Shown here: positions 51,294 through 60,953 of the stretch, piece after piece
Layout: each line of letters opens with the position of its first letter
Numbering within the stretch: position 1 is the stretch's first letter
From: an uncultured Atopobium sp.
GTDB lineage: Bacteria > Actinomycetota > Coriobacteriia > Coriobacteriales > Atopobiaceae
Length of the DNA stretch: 64,000 bases
Assembly: GCA_947090525.1 (NCBI GenBank)
Contig: CAMUON010000002.1
Location: forward strand, 1 to 64,000
Direction: 5' to 3'
Made by a program: the position numbers and the translations under genes
Notes under the pieces: generated by a model
The model's database searches: none
What the model saw: only the letters and a program-made list of their open reading frames with translations
What the model was told of the DNA's origin: nothing

Positions 51294-52970
51294 ATGGCAA
51301 ATGCTATCCGTAAAGTAAATGTTATCGGGCACTTGCACCCAGATACCGACAGTATCTGTTCTGCTATGGCCTACGCGTATCTCAAAAATCAGACGGGAAA
51401 CACGCAATACGAAGCACGCCGCGCAGGCACAACAAGCCGCGAAACTGCCTTTGCCCTCAAGCACTTTGGTTTTGATGAACCGGCACTCATTACCTCGGTC
51501 GCGCCGCAGATTAAGGATATCGATATCCAAAAGCTCCAAGGTATCGCACCACACACGAGCCTTTTTGAAGCGTGGAACATCATGGGCGATCTCTCTACGA
51601 GTACGCTTTGTGTGGTTGATACAAAATCGCAGCTTGTAGGCCTTATTGCTATCAAGGATATTGCAAACTCAAATATGAATATCCTCGAAGATGAAATTCT
51701 CGGCACCGCGCACACACCCGTTGCGAATATAATCTCTACCTTGGGCGGAACGCTCCTTGCAGGCGATCCAGATGCCGTCATCCAAAAAGGACATGTCCGC
51801 GTTGGCACATCGCCCGAGATGATGGAAGGCCTCATCAACGAAGATGATACCGTCCTTACTACCAATCGCTACGAGACGCAAAACTTTGCCGTAAGCGCTG
51901 GTGCTGGCTGCATCATCGTATGCAATGGTGCACAAGTTTCTGACGTCGTTATGAGCGCAGCGAAAGCACAGGGCTGCGTCATCATTTCTACGCCCTACAA
52001 CACCTACGCAGCAGCGCGCCTGGTTTCTATGTCGATTCCGGTAAGCGCATGCATGCTTCCTGCAGAAAAAGTACAGCGTTTTTCAGTCAATACCACCGTT
52101 GACGAGGCGAAAAAGACGATCGCCGCGTCCAATCACCGCTTCTTCCCCGTTCTCGACGAAGACGGAACCTATTTAGGTGTTGTGGGATCTGCAAACCTTC
52201 TCAATGTGAAGAAAAAGCACGTCATCCTCGTTGACCACAACGAGCGCTCCCAGGCAGTCGATGGCCTCGAGCAAGCAGAAATCATGGAAATCATCGACCA
52301 CCACCGCATTGGCTCTATCGAAACATCGAGCCCTGCGCTCTTCCGCAATATGCCCGTGGGATGCACTTCTACCATTATTTACACGATGTTTGGTGAGCAA
52401 GGTGTTGAAATCCCCAAGAATATTGCAGGCCTTATGCTCTCGGCTATCATGTCGGATACTCTCGCATTCCGCTCGCCTACTTGCACCCCGCTTGATGTAA
52501 GCGCAGGTAAAGCGCTTGCCAAAATCTGCGGCGAAGATATCCCGACCTTCTCCGATGCTATGTTTGATGCAGGCGCGGATCTCACCGGTCGCACCGCAGA
52601 AGACGTCTTCAACGGCGACTTCAAAGTGTTCTCTCGTGGTAAAGCACGCTTTGGCGTTGGTCAAGCAAGCTTCATGACCGAGCCTTCGCGCAAAGCTGCA
52701 GAAGCGCTTGTAGGCCCCTACCTCAAAGCAGGAGCTGAATCTTACGAGCTGCCGATGGTCTTTTACCTCTTCACCGATGTTAAAAGCAAAACATCCGAGA
52801 TGCTCTACTGGGGTGAGGATGAAGATCAGATAAATAAGATCGTGGAGCGCGCATTTGGCGTTGTACCTGAGAACAATATGGCTGTGCTCAAAGGCGTCGT
52901 AAGTCGCAAAAAGCAAATTATCCCGCCGCTTATGTCGCTATTGCAAGACTTGGAGCACGCAGAGGCGTAA
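51294..52970 (+). CDS. Family II inorganic pyrophosphatase with CBS and DRTGG domains
   Basis: Hydrolyses pyrophosphate using manganese or cobalt, controlled by nucleotides bound to its regulatory insert. The 558-residue product has the DHH core split by the insert: GHLHPDTDS (12-20) at the N-terminus, a CBS repeat (about 70-130), a DRTGG-like region (about 160-260), a second CBS repeat (about 265-320), then the core again with VDHNERSQ, EIIDHHR and SAIMSDTLAFRSPT, and a DHHA2 domain at the end. CBS-PPases of this design in clostridia respond to AMP, ADP and diadenosine polyphosphates. AAAAGGAG lies 7 bases before ATG 51294. Confidence 0.95.
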   Translation: MANAIRKVNVIGHLHPDTDSICSAMAYAYLKNQTGNTQYEARRAGTTSRETAFALKHFGFDEPALITSVAPQIKDIDIQKLQGIAPHTSLFEAWNIMGDLSTSTLCVVDTKSQLVGLIAIKDIANSNMNILEDEILGTAHTPVANIISTLGGTLLAGDPDAVIQKGHVRVGTSPEMMEGLINEDDTVLTTNRYETQNFAVSAGAGCIIVCNGAQVSDVVMSAAKAQGCVIISTPYNTYAAARLVSMSIPVSACMLPAEKVQRFSVNTTVDEAKKTIAASNHRFFPVLDEDGTYLGVVGSANLLNVKKKHVILVDHNERSQAVDGLEQAEIMEIIDHHRIGSIETSSPALFRNMPVGCTSTIIYTMFGEQGVEIPKNIAGLMLSAIMSDTLAFRSPTCTPLDVSAGKALAKICGEDIPTFSDAMFDAGADLTGRTAEDVFNGDFKVFSRGKARFGVGQASFMTEPSRKAAEALVGPYLKAGAESYELPMVFYLFTDVKSKTSEMLYWGEDEDQINKIVERAFGVVPENNMAVLKGVVSRKKQIIPPLMSLLQDLEHAEA

Positions 52971-53104
52971 GCGTTACGCATGCGAAAGGGCTCTCACGCC
53001 CGCGCGCGCTTGCGTGCGCGGGCGTGGCTTTTAGCTGCGAATCCATACGCATCTCGCGTTTCTCACGACTATGTGTTCATGAAGCATGTTCATAAACGAA
53101 GTAA

Positions 53105-53137
53105 AAAAACCACCGGCTCTTGGAACCGGTGGTTTTT
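53105..53137. terminator. Bidirectional terminator pyrophosphatase / pepT
   Basis: AAAAACCACCGG (53105-53116) pairs with CCGGTGGTTTTT (53126-53137) between convergent genes. Confidence 0.9.
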
Positions 53138-53206
53138 GCATATCTCTGAATCGAATCTATTAGTCGCGCGTCCATGAAATAAGTATCTATAAAGCGCGCA
53201 GGAGCG

Positions 53207-54466
53207 CTAATCGGTCAGCGTTTGGGGCGTTGCATAGAGCGCACAGAGCTCAACCAACATGTCTACCATAGCTTCAAGCTCGGGTACGGGCACAAATTCG
53301 CGTACGCCATGAGCATTGTAGTAGCACGCAGAGAGGTTTGGTGCAGCGAAGCCTCTAAATGACAGCTGAGATCCATCAGTTCCGCCACGCATGGGTACAA
53401 ATTTCATGTCTACGCCGATTTTTTTGTACGCACGGCGGGCGTTGTCGATAAGATGCTTATTTTCGGGCTTGGTCACCACTTCTGCCATATTGCGATACTG
53501 CTCAACCACTTCAACGCTCAATACTTCCGAGCCAAACTCCTCATTTACCAGGCGCGCTGAAGCTTTTGCAAGATCAATCTTTGCTTGCATCTTTTCCTGA
53601 GAGTGATCACGCAAAATATAGCGCGCTTCACCCTCCTCACAATCACTCTTGATGAAGCTCAAATAGTAAAAGCCTTCATAACCCTCGGTATACTCAGGAC
53701 GTTCTTGCGGCGGAAGGAAGGAGTGGAAACGCATCAGCGCCTCAGATGCATTGATCATGGCTCCTTTTGCAGTACCGGTGTGAACCGAAAGACCCTTTGC
53801 TCGGACGATAATCTCGTACGCGTTGAAGGTTTCGTAGCAAAATTCGCCCAAGGGGCCGCCGTCAATGGTGTATCCAAAGGTCGCGCCAAATTTTTTGAGA
53901 TCCAAAAGCGCAGCTCCGTGGCCAATTTCCTCATCGGGAACAAAGGAGAGCGCAAGGCGCGGGTGCGGAAGACTTGGGTCATCTTTTAGACGTTTAAGCA
54001 AAGACATGACCATAGCGTCTGCTGCTTTGTCATCGCCTCCCAAAAGGGATGTACCGTCTGCGCAGACGATATCCCAGCCTTTCATATGCGCAAGCTGGGG
54101 ATTTGTCTCAGGAGACACTTTGACATCGCGTCCATGACGATCTTTTCCAATGAGAAGCTCGCCGCCTTCGTAGTGCTTGATCTGCGGATGCACCTCATCA
54201 CCATAAGACTGCCACGCCGTATCGACATGCGTGCAAAAGCCCAGTGCAGGCAAATCCTCGCATCCCGCACTCGCAGGCCAATGAGCAACAACATAGGCGT
54301 GCTCATCGAGGCTTACATCTTCTGCACCCAGTTCAAGCAACTCATCGCGGATAAGCCGGGACACGTCAAACTGGCTCTTTGTAGACGGGACCTCATTCGC
54401 ATTAAATGGATCCGATTGCGATGGAATCGCACAATATCTCATAAAACGATCAACAACGTCACTCAT
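53207..54466 (-). CDS. pepT: Peptidase T (tripeptide aminopeptidase)
   Basis: Removes the N-terminal residue from tripeptides in the cytosol. The 419-residue M20 metallopeptidase (E. coli 408) has zinc ligands in CTHVDTA, GGDDKAADA, PDEEIGHG and the C-terminal NAHGVREFVP, and the dimer domain between. AAAGG is 7 bases before ATG 54466. It lies downstream of the opp genes on the same strand, so imported peptides can be cut at once. Confidence 0.97.
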   Translation of the reverse strand: MSDVVDRFMRYCAIPSQSDPFNANEVPSTKSQFDVSRLIRDELLELGAEDVSLDEHAYVVAHWPASAGCEDLPALGFCTHVDTAWQSYGDEVHPQIKHYEGGELLIGKDRHGRDVKVSPETNPQLAHMKGWDIVCADGTSLLGGDDKAADAMVMSLLKRLKDDPSLPHPRLALSFVPDEEIGHGAALLDLKKFGATFGYTIDGGPLGEFCYETFNAYEIIVRAKGLSVHTGTAKGAMINASEALMRFHSFLPPQERPEYTEGYEGFYYLSFIKSDCEEGEARYILRDHSQEKMQAKIDLAKASARLVNEEFGSEVLSVEVVEQYRNMAEVVTKPENKHLIDNARRAYKKIGVDMKFVPMRGGTDGSQLSFRGFAAPNLSACYYNAHGVREFVPVPELEAMVDMLVELCALYATPQTLTD

Positions 54467-54579
54467 TATGTTGCCTTTCTTCTTGTGACACAAAGTCAAT
54501 AGCTTAAGTTGTACGCGCAATGAGGCTTGCGCGTCCCTTCTATACAGATGATTGTACGCAGATGTTTGGAGCTTGCCCC

Positions 54580-55728
54580 CTAGGAACTCGCGTCCATACT
54601 GAGAGCTTTGTTATCAAGCGCGCGGGCTGCTTCGTCTAAGCGTGTATGCAGCTGAGACGCGCGTTTATCCATGAGATGGCAGGCACATACATGCCCCGGC
54701 TCGATCTCTTGCAGCGTGGGCACTTCGCGCTTACAAATATCCATCACAAAGGGACAGCGCGTGTGAAACACGCAGCCCTTGGGCGGGTGCGTGGGGCTCG
54801 GTACATCACCTTCGAGGATCACTTTGTCTTGAATGCGTTCATGACCAATCTGAGGAATAACGTTGAGAAGCCCTTTGGTGTATGGATGTTGAGGCTTGGC
54901 AAACAAGGCATCCTTGCTGGCTTTTTCCAACACATGGCCCAAATACATAACCATCACGGTATCAGAGATATGTTTCACGACCGAAAGATCGTGGCTGATG
55001 AAGATGTACGAAAGGCCGAGCTTTTGCTTGAGCTTCGCCAACAAATTGATGACCTTTGCCTGCACCGACACATCAAGCGCGCTTACGGGCTCATCACATA
55101 CAATAAGCTCCGGTACAAGCGCAATCGCACGGGCAATACCAATACGCTGGCGCTGACCTCCCGAAAACTCGTGCGGATAGCGGTTCTTGTACGAGAGATC
55201 AAGCCCTACCTGCTCCATGACTTCTTCGATGCGCTGCTCACGCTCGGCGCGCGTGGAGTAGACGCGCGCAATATCGATGGGCTCAGCAATGATATCTCGT
55301 ACCGTCATACGAGGATTCAGAGAGCTATAGGGGTCTTGAAAGATAAGTTTCATCTTTTGTCGCGCAGTAAGTAGTGCTTTTCCCGAAAGCGCCGTAAAAT
55401 CAGTGCCGTTGAGCATTACTTTGCCACTCGTCGGCTCGGTGAGGCGCAAAATGCACTTGCCTGCAGTCGATTTTCCACAACCCGATTCACCAACTATCGA
55501 GAAGGTTTCGCCGCGATGTACATCAAAACTTACATCTTCGAGGGCGTGAACATAGGTTTTGCTCTTGGCAAAAAGTCCCTTTTTGATGGGATAATGCTTC
55601 GTCATATGCTCGACATGAAGCACGACGTCTGGGTCTGTGGAAGCAGAAGCGGGTGCGCTCGTAGCATGCTCAGGCGCGCATGCAGACTCAAGTTCTTGCG
55701 CAGTGTGACTCTTGTCTTGTTCTTTCAT
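54580..55728 (-). CDS. oppF: Oligopeptide ABC transporter ATP-binding protein OppF
   Basis: One of two ATPases of the peptide importer. The 382-residue product has Walker A GESGCGKST, signature FSGGQRQRIGIARAI, Walker B LIVCDEPVSALD, SHDLSVV and the C-terminal oligo_HPY region with four cysteines around GCVFHTRCPF that suggest a metal cluster, as in other Opp/Dpp ATPases. N-terminal 30 residues are low complexity. GGAGGAG precedes the ATG; 3-base gap from oppD. Confidence 0.95.
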   Translation of the reverse strand: MKEQDKSHTAQELESACAPEHATSAPASASTDPDVVLHVEHMTKHYPIKKGLFAKSKTYVHALEDVSFDVHRGETFSIVGESGCGKSTAGKCILRLTEPTSGKVMLNGTDFTALSGKALLTARQKMKLIFQDPYSSLNPRMTVRDIIAEPIDIARVYSTRAEREQRIEEVMEQVGLDLSYKNRYPHEFSGGQRQRIGIARAIALVPELIVCDEPVSALDVSVQAKVINLLAKLKQKLGLSYIFISHDLSVVKHISDTVMVMYLGHVLEKASKDALFAKPQHPYTKGLLNVIPQIGHERIQDKVILEGDVPSPTHPPKGCVFHTRCPFVMDICKREVPTLQEIEPGHVCACHLMDKRASQLHTRLDEAARALDNKALSMDASS

Positions 55729-55731
55729 GTC

Positions 55732-56871
55732 CTACTCCTCCTCCCATGCGCTCGTATATTTCCAGCAGGCTACCTTGTGTTCTGTAGAAGCGGCAGCTGA
55801 CGTAGCAGACGTTGATTGAGCGCCCGCATCCGCGTTTGCGTCTACGTTTGCGCTCGCGCTGGTACCCGCAACGGCTGCATCGCTCGCATCCGCAGCGGCA
55901 GGCGCTGCTGCGCGAGAGGCTGCGCGTGATACATGCTCCATCTGCGGCAAGCGGTGCTTACAAATTTCTCGGGCAAAGGGACAACGCGGATGAAACGGAC
56001 AGCCTTTTGGCATGTCGGAAAGCATAGGCACATTGCCTTCGATTGCGTATAGCTCATCGCTTGAATCGTCGAGCTTGGGGATGGATGCGATAAGACCTTG
56101 GGTATAGGGATGCAAAGGACGGGTAAACAGCTCATCTACCTTGGTATATTCCACCGTATGCCCCGCATACATCACGAGTACCCAATCGGCCATTTCACTC
56201 ACAACACCCATATCGTGCGTGATGAGCATTACCGCGGTGCCAAGTTTTGTTTTCATGCGGTCGATGAGCTGCAAAATCTGCGCTTGCACGGTCACATCAA
56301 GTGCGGTTGTTGGCTCATCGCAAATCAAGAGGTGAGGATCGGTGGCAAGTGCCATCGCAATCATGATACGCTGACGCATACCACCCGAAAGTTCATGCGG
56401 ATAGGAACGATACACCTTCTCGGGCGCCGGAATACCTACAAGCTTGATCATTTCGAGTGCACGCGCCGCGGCCGCTTTCTTTGAAATTGTTTTGTCGTGC
56501 GCAGTAATCGCTTCGAGTATCTGTTTACCGCAAAGCATGACGGGATTAAGCGAAGTCATCGGCTCTTGAAAAATCATGCTCATCTGCTTGCCGCGCATCG
56601 CCTGCAGCTCCGACTTAGAAGCTTGGGTCAGCGTATGACCTGCAAGCGTGATGCTTCCTTGCGAGATAGATGCGATAGGCTTGGGCAAAAGTCCCATCAC
56701 GGAAAGCGCCGTCATCGATTTGCCGCAACCCGACTCTCCCACGATTGCGAGTGTCTCTTTTGCTCTCATCTCAAAGCTCACGCCCTTGAGCGCATGAAGC
56801 TTACCTTTTTCGGTATCGAGCTCTACCTCAAGATCCTTCACCGAAAGTATGTCTTGTTGTTGAGTTTCCAT
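55732..56871 (-). CDS. oppD: Oligopeptide ABC transporter ATP-binding protein OppD
   Basis: Partner ATPase of OppF. The 379-residue product has Walker A GESGCGKSM, signature LSGGMRQRIMIAMAL, Walker B LLICDEPTTALD and the Cys-containing oligo_HPY motif GCPFHPRCPF. About 55 Ala/Ser/Asp-rich residues (about 312-368) are inserted before the last motif VACWKY, making it longer than usual (about 330). GAGGTGA precedes the ATG. Gap to oppC is 11 bases. Confidence 0.95.
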   Translation of the reverse strand: METQQQDILSVKDLEVELDTEKGKLHALKGVSFEMRAKETLAIVGESGCGKSMTALSVMGLLPKPIASISQGSITLAGHTLTQASKSELQAMRGKQMSMIFQEPMTSLNPVMLCGKQILEAITAHDKTISKKAAAARALEMIKLVGIPAPEKVYRSYPHELSGGMRQRIMIAMALATDPHLLICDEPTTALDVTVQAQILQLIDRMKTKLGTAVMLITHDMGVVSEMADWVLVMYAGHTVEYTKVDELFTRPLHPYTQGLIASIPKLDDSSDELYAIEGNVPMLSDMPKGCPFHPRCPFAREICKHRLPQMEHVSRAASRAAAPAAADASDAAVAGTSASANVDANADAGAQSTSATSAAASTEHKVACWKYTSAWEEE

Positions 56872-56882
56872 GGCTCACCTCA

Positions 56883-57812
56883 CTATTTTCTCAGTTTAGG
56901 ATCGAGCGCATCACGAAGCGCATCGCCCAAGAGATTGAAGGCCATAACCGTGATAATGATGGCAAGACCTGGGATAATGCTGTAGTAAGTATTAGACTGA
57001 ATGTAGGATTGCGACGAAGCAATCATCTGTCCCCAGCTCGCCATAGGAGGTTGCACGCCCAAGCCCAAAAACGAAAGCGTCGCTTCGGACAAAATGGCAC
57101 CCGGAATACCCAGCGTAGATACCACGATAAGCGTGGATACGCAGTTGGGTAAGAGATGCTTCATGATAATGCGAAACGGCTTGCCTCCGCTCAACACGCA
57201 GGATTGAATGTATTCACTGCCCTTAAGACGCAACACATCTCCTCGTACTAAACGCGCAGTAGAGGTCCACATCAAGAGACCCAATGCGATGTAGAGATTG
57301 GCAAGTCCTGGTCCCAGCACAAACATGATAAGGATCGCAAAGAGTAAAAACGGGAAGGACGAGAACACCTGGATAACAAAGGAAATGATTGCATCCACGC
57401 GTCCGCCAAAATAACCTGCCGAAACACCTGCAAAAAAGCCGATAAACAAAGACAACGCCTGCGAAATGATGCCAACCGAAAGCGAAATTCTGCAGCCGTA
57501 AATAATACGGGCAAAAATATCGCGTCCAAATTCATCGGTACCAAACCAATGCGTCGCATTTGGGCTTTTGAGCATGTTGGAAAGCTCTTGCGTATTCGGA
57601 TCGAACGTACACAAAAGAGGCGCCGCGAGCGCAACCAGGCATAAAGCAATCACGATGCCCAAGCAAACACAGCCCAGACGATTTTTCTTAAAGTTTCTCC
57701 AGCTTACGCTCCAATAACCCTCGCTAGATGCACTATCGGTGGAAAGTGAAGTGTGGGACGAAAGATCTTTTGACGGGAAAAAAGCTCGTTTAAGGTGGGC
57801 AAATACACTCAT
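56883..57812 (-). CDS. oppC: Oligopeptide ABC transporter permease OppC
   Basis: Membrane subunit. The 309-residue product has an N-terminal cytoplasmic stretch, the OppC N-terminal helix and about five more membrane helices, and the EAA loop GGKPFRIIMKHLLPN. GGAGGTG lies 7 bases before the ATG, and the start overlaps the oppB stop by 4 bases. Confidence 0.95.
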   Translation of the reverse strand: MSVFAHLKRAFFPSKDLSSHTSLSTDSASSEGYWSVSWRNFKKNRLGCVCLGIVIALCLVALAAPLLCTFDPNTQELSNMLKSPNATHWFGTDEFGRDIFARIIYGCRISLSVGIISQALSLFIGFFAGVSAGYFGGRVDAIISFVIQVFSSFPFLLFAILIMFVLGPGLANLYIALGLLMWTSTARLVRGDVLRLKGSEYIQSCVLSGGKPFRIIMKHLLPNCVSTLIVVSTLGIPGAILSEATLSFLGLGVQPPMASWGQMIASSQSYIQSNTYYSIIPGLAIIITVMAFNLLGDALRDALDPKLRK

Positions 57813-58747
57813 GCGCTTTCACCTCCATTACCCAGGCGAATACGAGGATCTATGAGCGCATACAAAATGTCTACCAACAGATATACGCCCACGCAGATGA
57901 TCGCGATATACATCACTGCGCCCTCGATAAGAGGCAAATCGCGCGCATTGATGGCATCGAGCAACAATTTGCCCATGCCTGGCATCGCAAACACGCTCTC
58001 GATAATGAGCGATCCGCAAAAAATATCTCCAAGCTGCGTACCTGCGATTGTAATGATGGGGATCATCGCGTTTCTCAGTCCATGTACCAAAATAATCGCG
58101 TGCTCAGACAAGCCCTTTGACGCGGCTGTACGCATAAAATCTTGTCCCAAGACCTCGAGCATCGCAGTACGCGTAACACGCGCGATACTCGCGGCGTAGC
58201 GCGTAGAAAGTGCAAAGGTAGGCAACACAAAGGCAGCTGCCGTTTTGACGCCCGAGAGCGGAAACAGATGCAAATGCAGCGCAAAGATGATCTGCACGAT
58301 AATCGCTACCCAAAATGACGGCGCAGAAATACCGCAGATCGCGACACTCATCAAGAATCGGTCAAGAAAACGCCCATGGTAAACTGCTGCAAGCACACCT
58401 ACGACAACGCCCACGACGAGAGCCACAAGATATGCAGCACCCGAAAGCTTGAGCGTGACGCTAATGGCCTTTGCCAAAAGCATCATAACCGGCTTGTTTT
58501 GTGTATAGGATTTGCCAAAATCGCCGTGCGCGAGCTTTACCAGCCAATTTGCATACTGCTCGGGCACCGGTCGATCGAGCCCCATGTTGTGGCGCACCTG
58601 CTCGACGGTTTGGTCATCCGCCATATCGCCCATCATAATGCGCACCGGATCGCCCGGCACGATATTGAGGACAAAGAATGTAATGGCAGAAATGCACAAA
58701 ACGACGGCGAACGCCTGCAAAATACGTTTTGCGAGATATTCTTTCAT
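57809..58747 (-). CDS. oppB: Oligopeptide ABC transporter permease OppB
   Basis: Membrane subunit paired with OppC. The 312-residue product has the typical start MKEYLAKRILQAFAVVL, the FFVLNIVPGDPVRIMMG segment, six membrane helices and the EAA loop KGLSEHAIILVHGLRNAMIP. ATG at 58747 has GAGAGGG 6 bases upstream; the in-frame ATG at 58810 is rejected. Separated from oppA by a hairpin. Confidence 0.95.
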   Translation of the reverse strand: MKEYLAKRILQAFAVVLCISAITFFVLNIVPGDPVRIMMGDMADDQTVEQVRHNMGLDRPVPEQYANWLVKLAHGDFGKSYTQNKPVMMLLAKAISVTLKLSGAAYLVALVVGVVVGVLAAVYHGRFLDRFLMSVAICGISAPSFWVAIIVQIIFALHLHLFPLSGVKTAAAFVLPTFALSTRYAASIARVTRTAMLEVLGQDFMRTAASKGLSEHAIILVHGLRNAMIPIITIAGTQLGDIFCGSLIIESVFAMPGMGKLLLDAINARDLPLIEGAVMYIAIICVGVYLLVDILYALIDPRIRLGNGGESA

Positions 58748-58790
58748 CAGCCGCCCTCTCTCAGCTTCAGATATGATTTGTAATATCATA

Positions 58791-58818
58791 AAGGGGCGGC
58801 GCTTGCGCACTGCCCCTT
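58791..58818 (-). terminator. Intercistronic hairpin oppA / oppB
   Basis: AAGGGGC (58791-58797) pairs with GCCCCTT (58812-58818), with an inner GCGC/GCGC stem. It lies downstream of oppA and probably lowers the level of oppBCDF message relative to the binding protein. Confidence 0.65.
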
Positions 58819-58911
58819 AATGACAAAATAGCTATAAAAATTAACTCATTTGTAAACTTTATACAAAATTACGATATAGAACGCGTGCTAAAAACCATTT
58901 CCACGAGCGCG

Positions 58912-58947
58912 AGGCTCTTCGCGAGCTTAAGGCTCTTCGCGAGCTTA
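58912..58947 (-). repeat. 18-base tandem duplication spanning the oppA stop
   Basis: AGGCTCTTCGCGAGCTTA occurs at 58912-58929 and 58930-58947 without mismatch; the second copy contains the oppA stop codon (58945-58947). Confidence 0.92.
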
Positions 58948-60579
58948 GGACTCAGGGTTGTAGTCAGACTTCGTTGTATCGATATCGATTTCGTACGTGT
59001 GATAAATGAGGTTTCCTACCTTGGCATTCTTGACATAGTCTTTGCAGACAAAGGTGCCCTTAGGCCAGTAAAGAGGAATGGTCGCATAGTCTTCGCGCGT
59101 GAGCTTAGAGTCGACCTTTTTATAGAGATCGGCACGCTCATCTGCATCTTGCGAGGCACGCGCGCGGTCTAAATCGGCGTCTACCTCGGGATTATTATAG
59201 AATGAAGACTTCTTCTTGGCCGACTTGCTGTAGAAGTAGGAGTACATGTGATTGTCACCATCAGCATAGAGCGGGTACCAGCCAAGAGCAGTGATCTGAA
59301 GACTACCGTCTGACCAGTCTTTCATCCATACACCTGCGTCTTCTACCTGAACATCGAGGGTTACGCCCACTTTTGCCCAGTAGTCCTGAACAGCAACTGC
59401 TTGTTTTTGTGCAAGGCCGTTGCGGACCTTTGCAACAAGCTTAAGATCGCTCACGCCGGCTTCTGCCAAAAGCGCGCGCGCCTTGTCTGGATTGTACTCG
59501 ATAGCAGGCTGATCGTGAAGAGAACCAGGGGTTTGTGGAGCCAGCCAACCAGAAGCTGGAATTGCTTTACCAGAAGCAATAGAATCGACAATTTCTTGAC
59601 GATTGATTGCGATCGAAAGTGCCTCACGTACACGAACATCGGTAAGGCCTTGATTTTCCGCAAGGTTGAGGTTAACAAAATGCACGCCCAGAGTCTCGTA
59701 CTCATTGATCAGGTCGCGCACCTCAGGATCTTGACTGTACTGCGCAACACTTTGAGGATCGAGGTCGCAAAAATCGATGTCACCATTTTTGAACGCAAGA
59801 AGCTTGGTGTTTGCGTCATCAAAATATTTGTAGTGAATCTCATCGAGATTGGGTTTGCCCAGGTGATGATCATCAAAACGCTCGAGAACAACTTCTGTGG
59901 TGTCGTCGTTTGAAACCAACTTGTAGCGTCCGGTACCGATGAGATTGGTACCCTGGCCCCAGCTCGTACCTGCAGCTTCGCACGCTTCGTGGGGGAAAAT
60001 GTGACCGTAGGAAATACCGAGATTGCACACAAACGCTGAGAACGGCTTTTTGAGCGTGAAGCTAAAGTGCGTATCGTCTTTGACTACAAGACCTTTGAGC
60101 TCTTGTGCCTCTCCTTTGAGCATCTCTTCAGCACCTACAATAGTTTCGTACATGTAGGTGGACTTTGCACCGGTTTCCGGCTTGAACATGCGCTCAAACG
60201 TGTACTTTACATCGTTTGCCGTGAGTACAGCTCCATTATGGAACTTCACTCCCTCTTTCAGCGTGCAATTAAGAGTCACGCCATCGCTTTCAAAACGAGG
60301 AACTTCGGTGAGAAGAACAGGCTCTAGCTTGTTTTCTTCATTCCAGCGCAACAAAGACTCGCAAATCGAATCTGCAATAGATGCAGAAAGCGAGCTATTG
60401 GAACGTTGCATATCGATAGGCTGTTTTGCATTAGCCTGACCAAAACGCAGAATCTTCTTCTTAGAAGAACTGTCAGAATTCGAAGCACCACCGCAAGCGC
60501 TGAGCATCGCCGAAGCGGCGATGCCGCCTACTGAGACGGCTGATGCCTTAAGGAAATTACGACGCGAAATTTGTGTCAT
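58945..60579 (-). CDS. oppA: Oligopeptide-binding lipoprotein OppA
   Basis: Captures peptides outside the membrane for OppBCDF. The 544-residue family 5 binding protein has a twin-arginine-type signal (SRRNFLKASAVS) with a lipobox LSAC (Cys29), a Ser-rich linker, and the body with LKEGVKFHNGAVLTANDVKY and VREALSIAINRQEIV, both characteristic. AAAGGAG lies 8 bases before the ATG. First gene of oppABCDF-pepT. Peptide preference unknown; a dipeptide or nickel role cannot be excluded but pepT favours peptides. Confidence 0.95.
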   Translation of the reverse strand: MTQISRRNFLKASAVSVGGIAASAMLSACGGASNSDSSSKKKILRFGQANAKQPIDMQRSNSSLSASIADSICESLLRWNEENKLEPVLLTEVPRFESDGVTLNCTLKEGVKFHNGAVLTANDVKYTFERMFKPETGAKSTYMYETIVGAEEMLKGEAQELKGLVVKDDTHFSFTLKKPFSAFVCNLGISYGHIFPHEACEAAGTSWGQGTNLIGTGRYKLVSNDDTTEVVLERFDDHHLGKPNLDEIHYKYFDDANTKLLAFKNGDIDFCDLDPQSVAQYSQDPEVRDLINEYETLGVHFVNLNLAENQGLTDVRVREALSIAINRQEIVDSIASGKAIPASGWLAPQTPGSLHDQPAIEYNPDKARALLAEAGVSDLKLVAKVRNGLAQKQAVAVQDYWAKVGVTLDVQVEDAGVWMKDWSDGSLQITALGWYPLYADGDNHMYSYFYSKSAKKKSSFYNNPEVDADLDRARASQDADERADLYKKVDSKLTREDYATIPLYWPKGTFVCKDYVKNAKVGNLIYHTYEIDIDTTKSDYNPES

Positions 60580-60953
60580 CGTAGTTTCTCCTTTCCTAAA
60601 GCTTGTTGGGTCTTGTAGCTTGATGGCGTCTGCGCTTGCGCGCGCTTAAGCACGCACGTACACACGCGCAATCAAGTGTTTTCACTATGACATAGATTTT
60701 TCGTCTTCGAAACTAATACATAATTCCTGTTACCATTGTTTAACAAAGAAAGCTGAAACATTTTCGTCGGGGATTCTTCTTCTTTATATGCATACTATGC
60801 CTTATTTTATCCATTTTATTAAAATTATGAGATTTTTTATTCAGCGCACGCTTAGGAAAATAGGTATAAGGCGTGCGAGAAGCGAAAGCAAAACGTAAGT
60901 TTTGAAATAAAGACGCGCGCTGGGATCATGCGCGCGAAATAGCCGAAGAAATC
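60580..60953. promoter_or_regulatory. Spacer fruK / oppA with oppA promoter
   Basis: No gene in 374 bases. About 60690-60870 is AT-rich. On the minus strand TTGTTA, a 17-base gap and TTATGT (about 60745 to 60717) is a fair promoter for oppA. The fruK terminator lies at 60914-60936. Confidence 0.45.
60914..60936 (-). terminator. Terminator of fruK
   Basis: CGCGCGC (60914-60920) pairs with GCGCGCG (60930-60936); on the minus strand it is followed by a T-rich TCTTTATTT. Confidence 0.6.
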
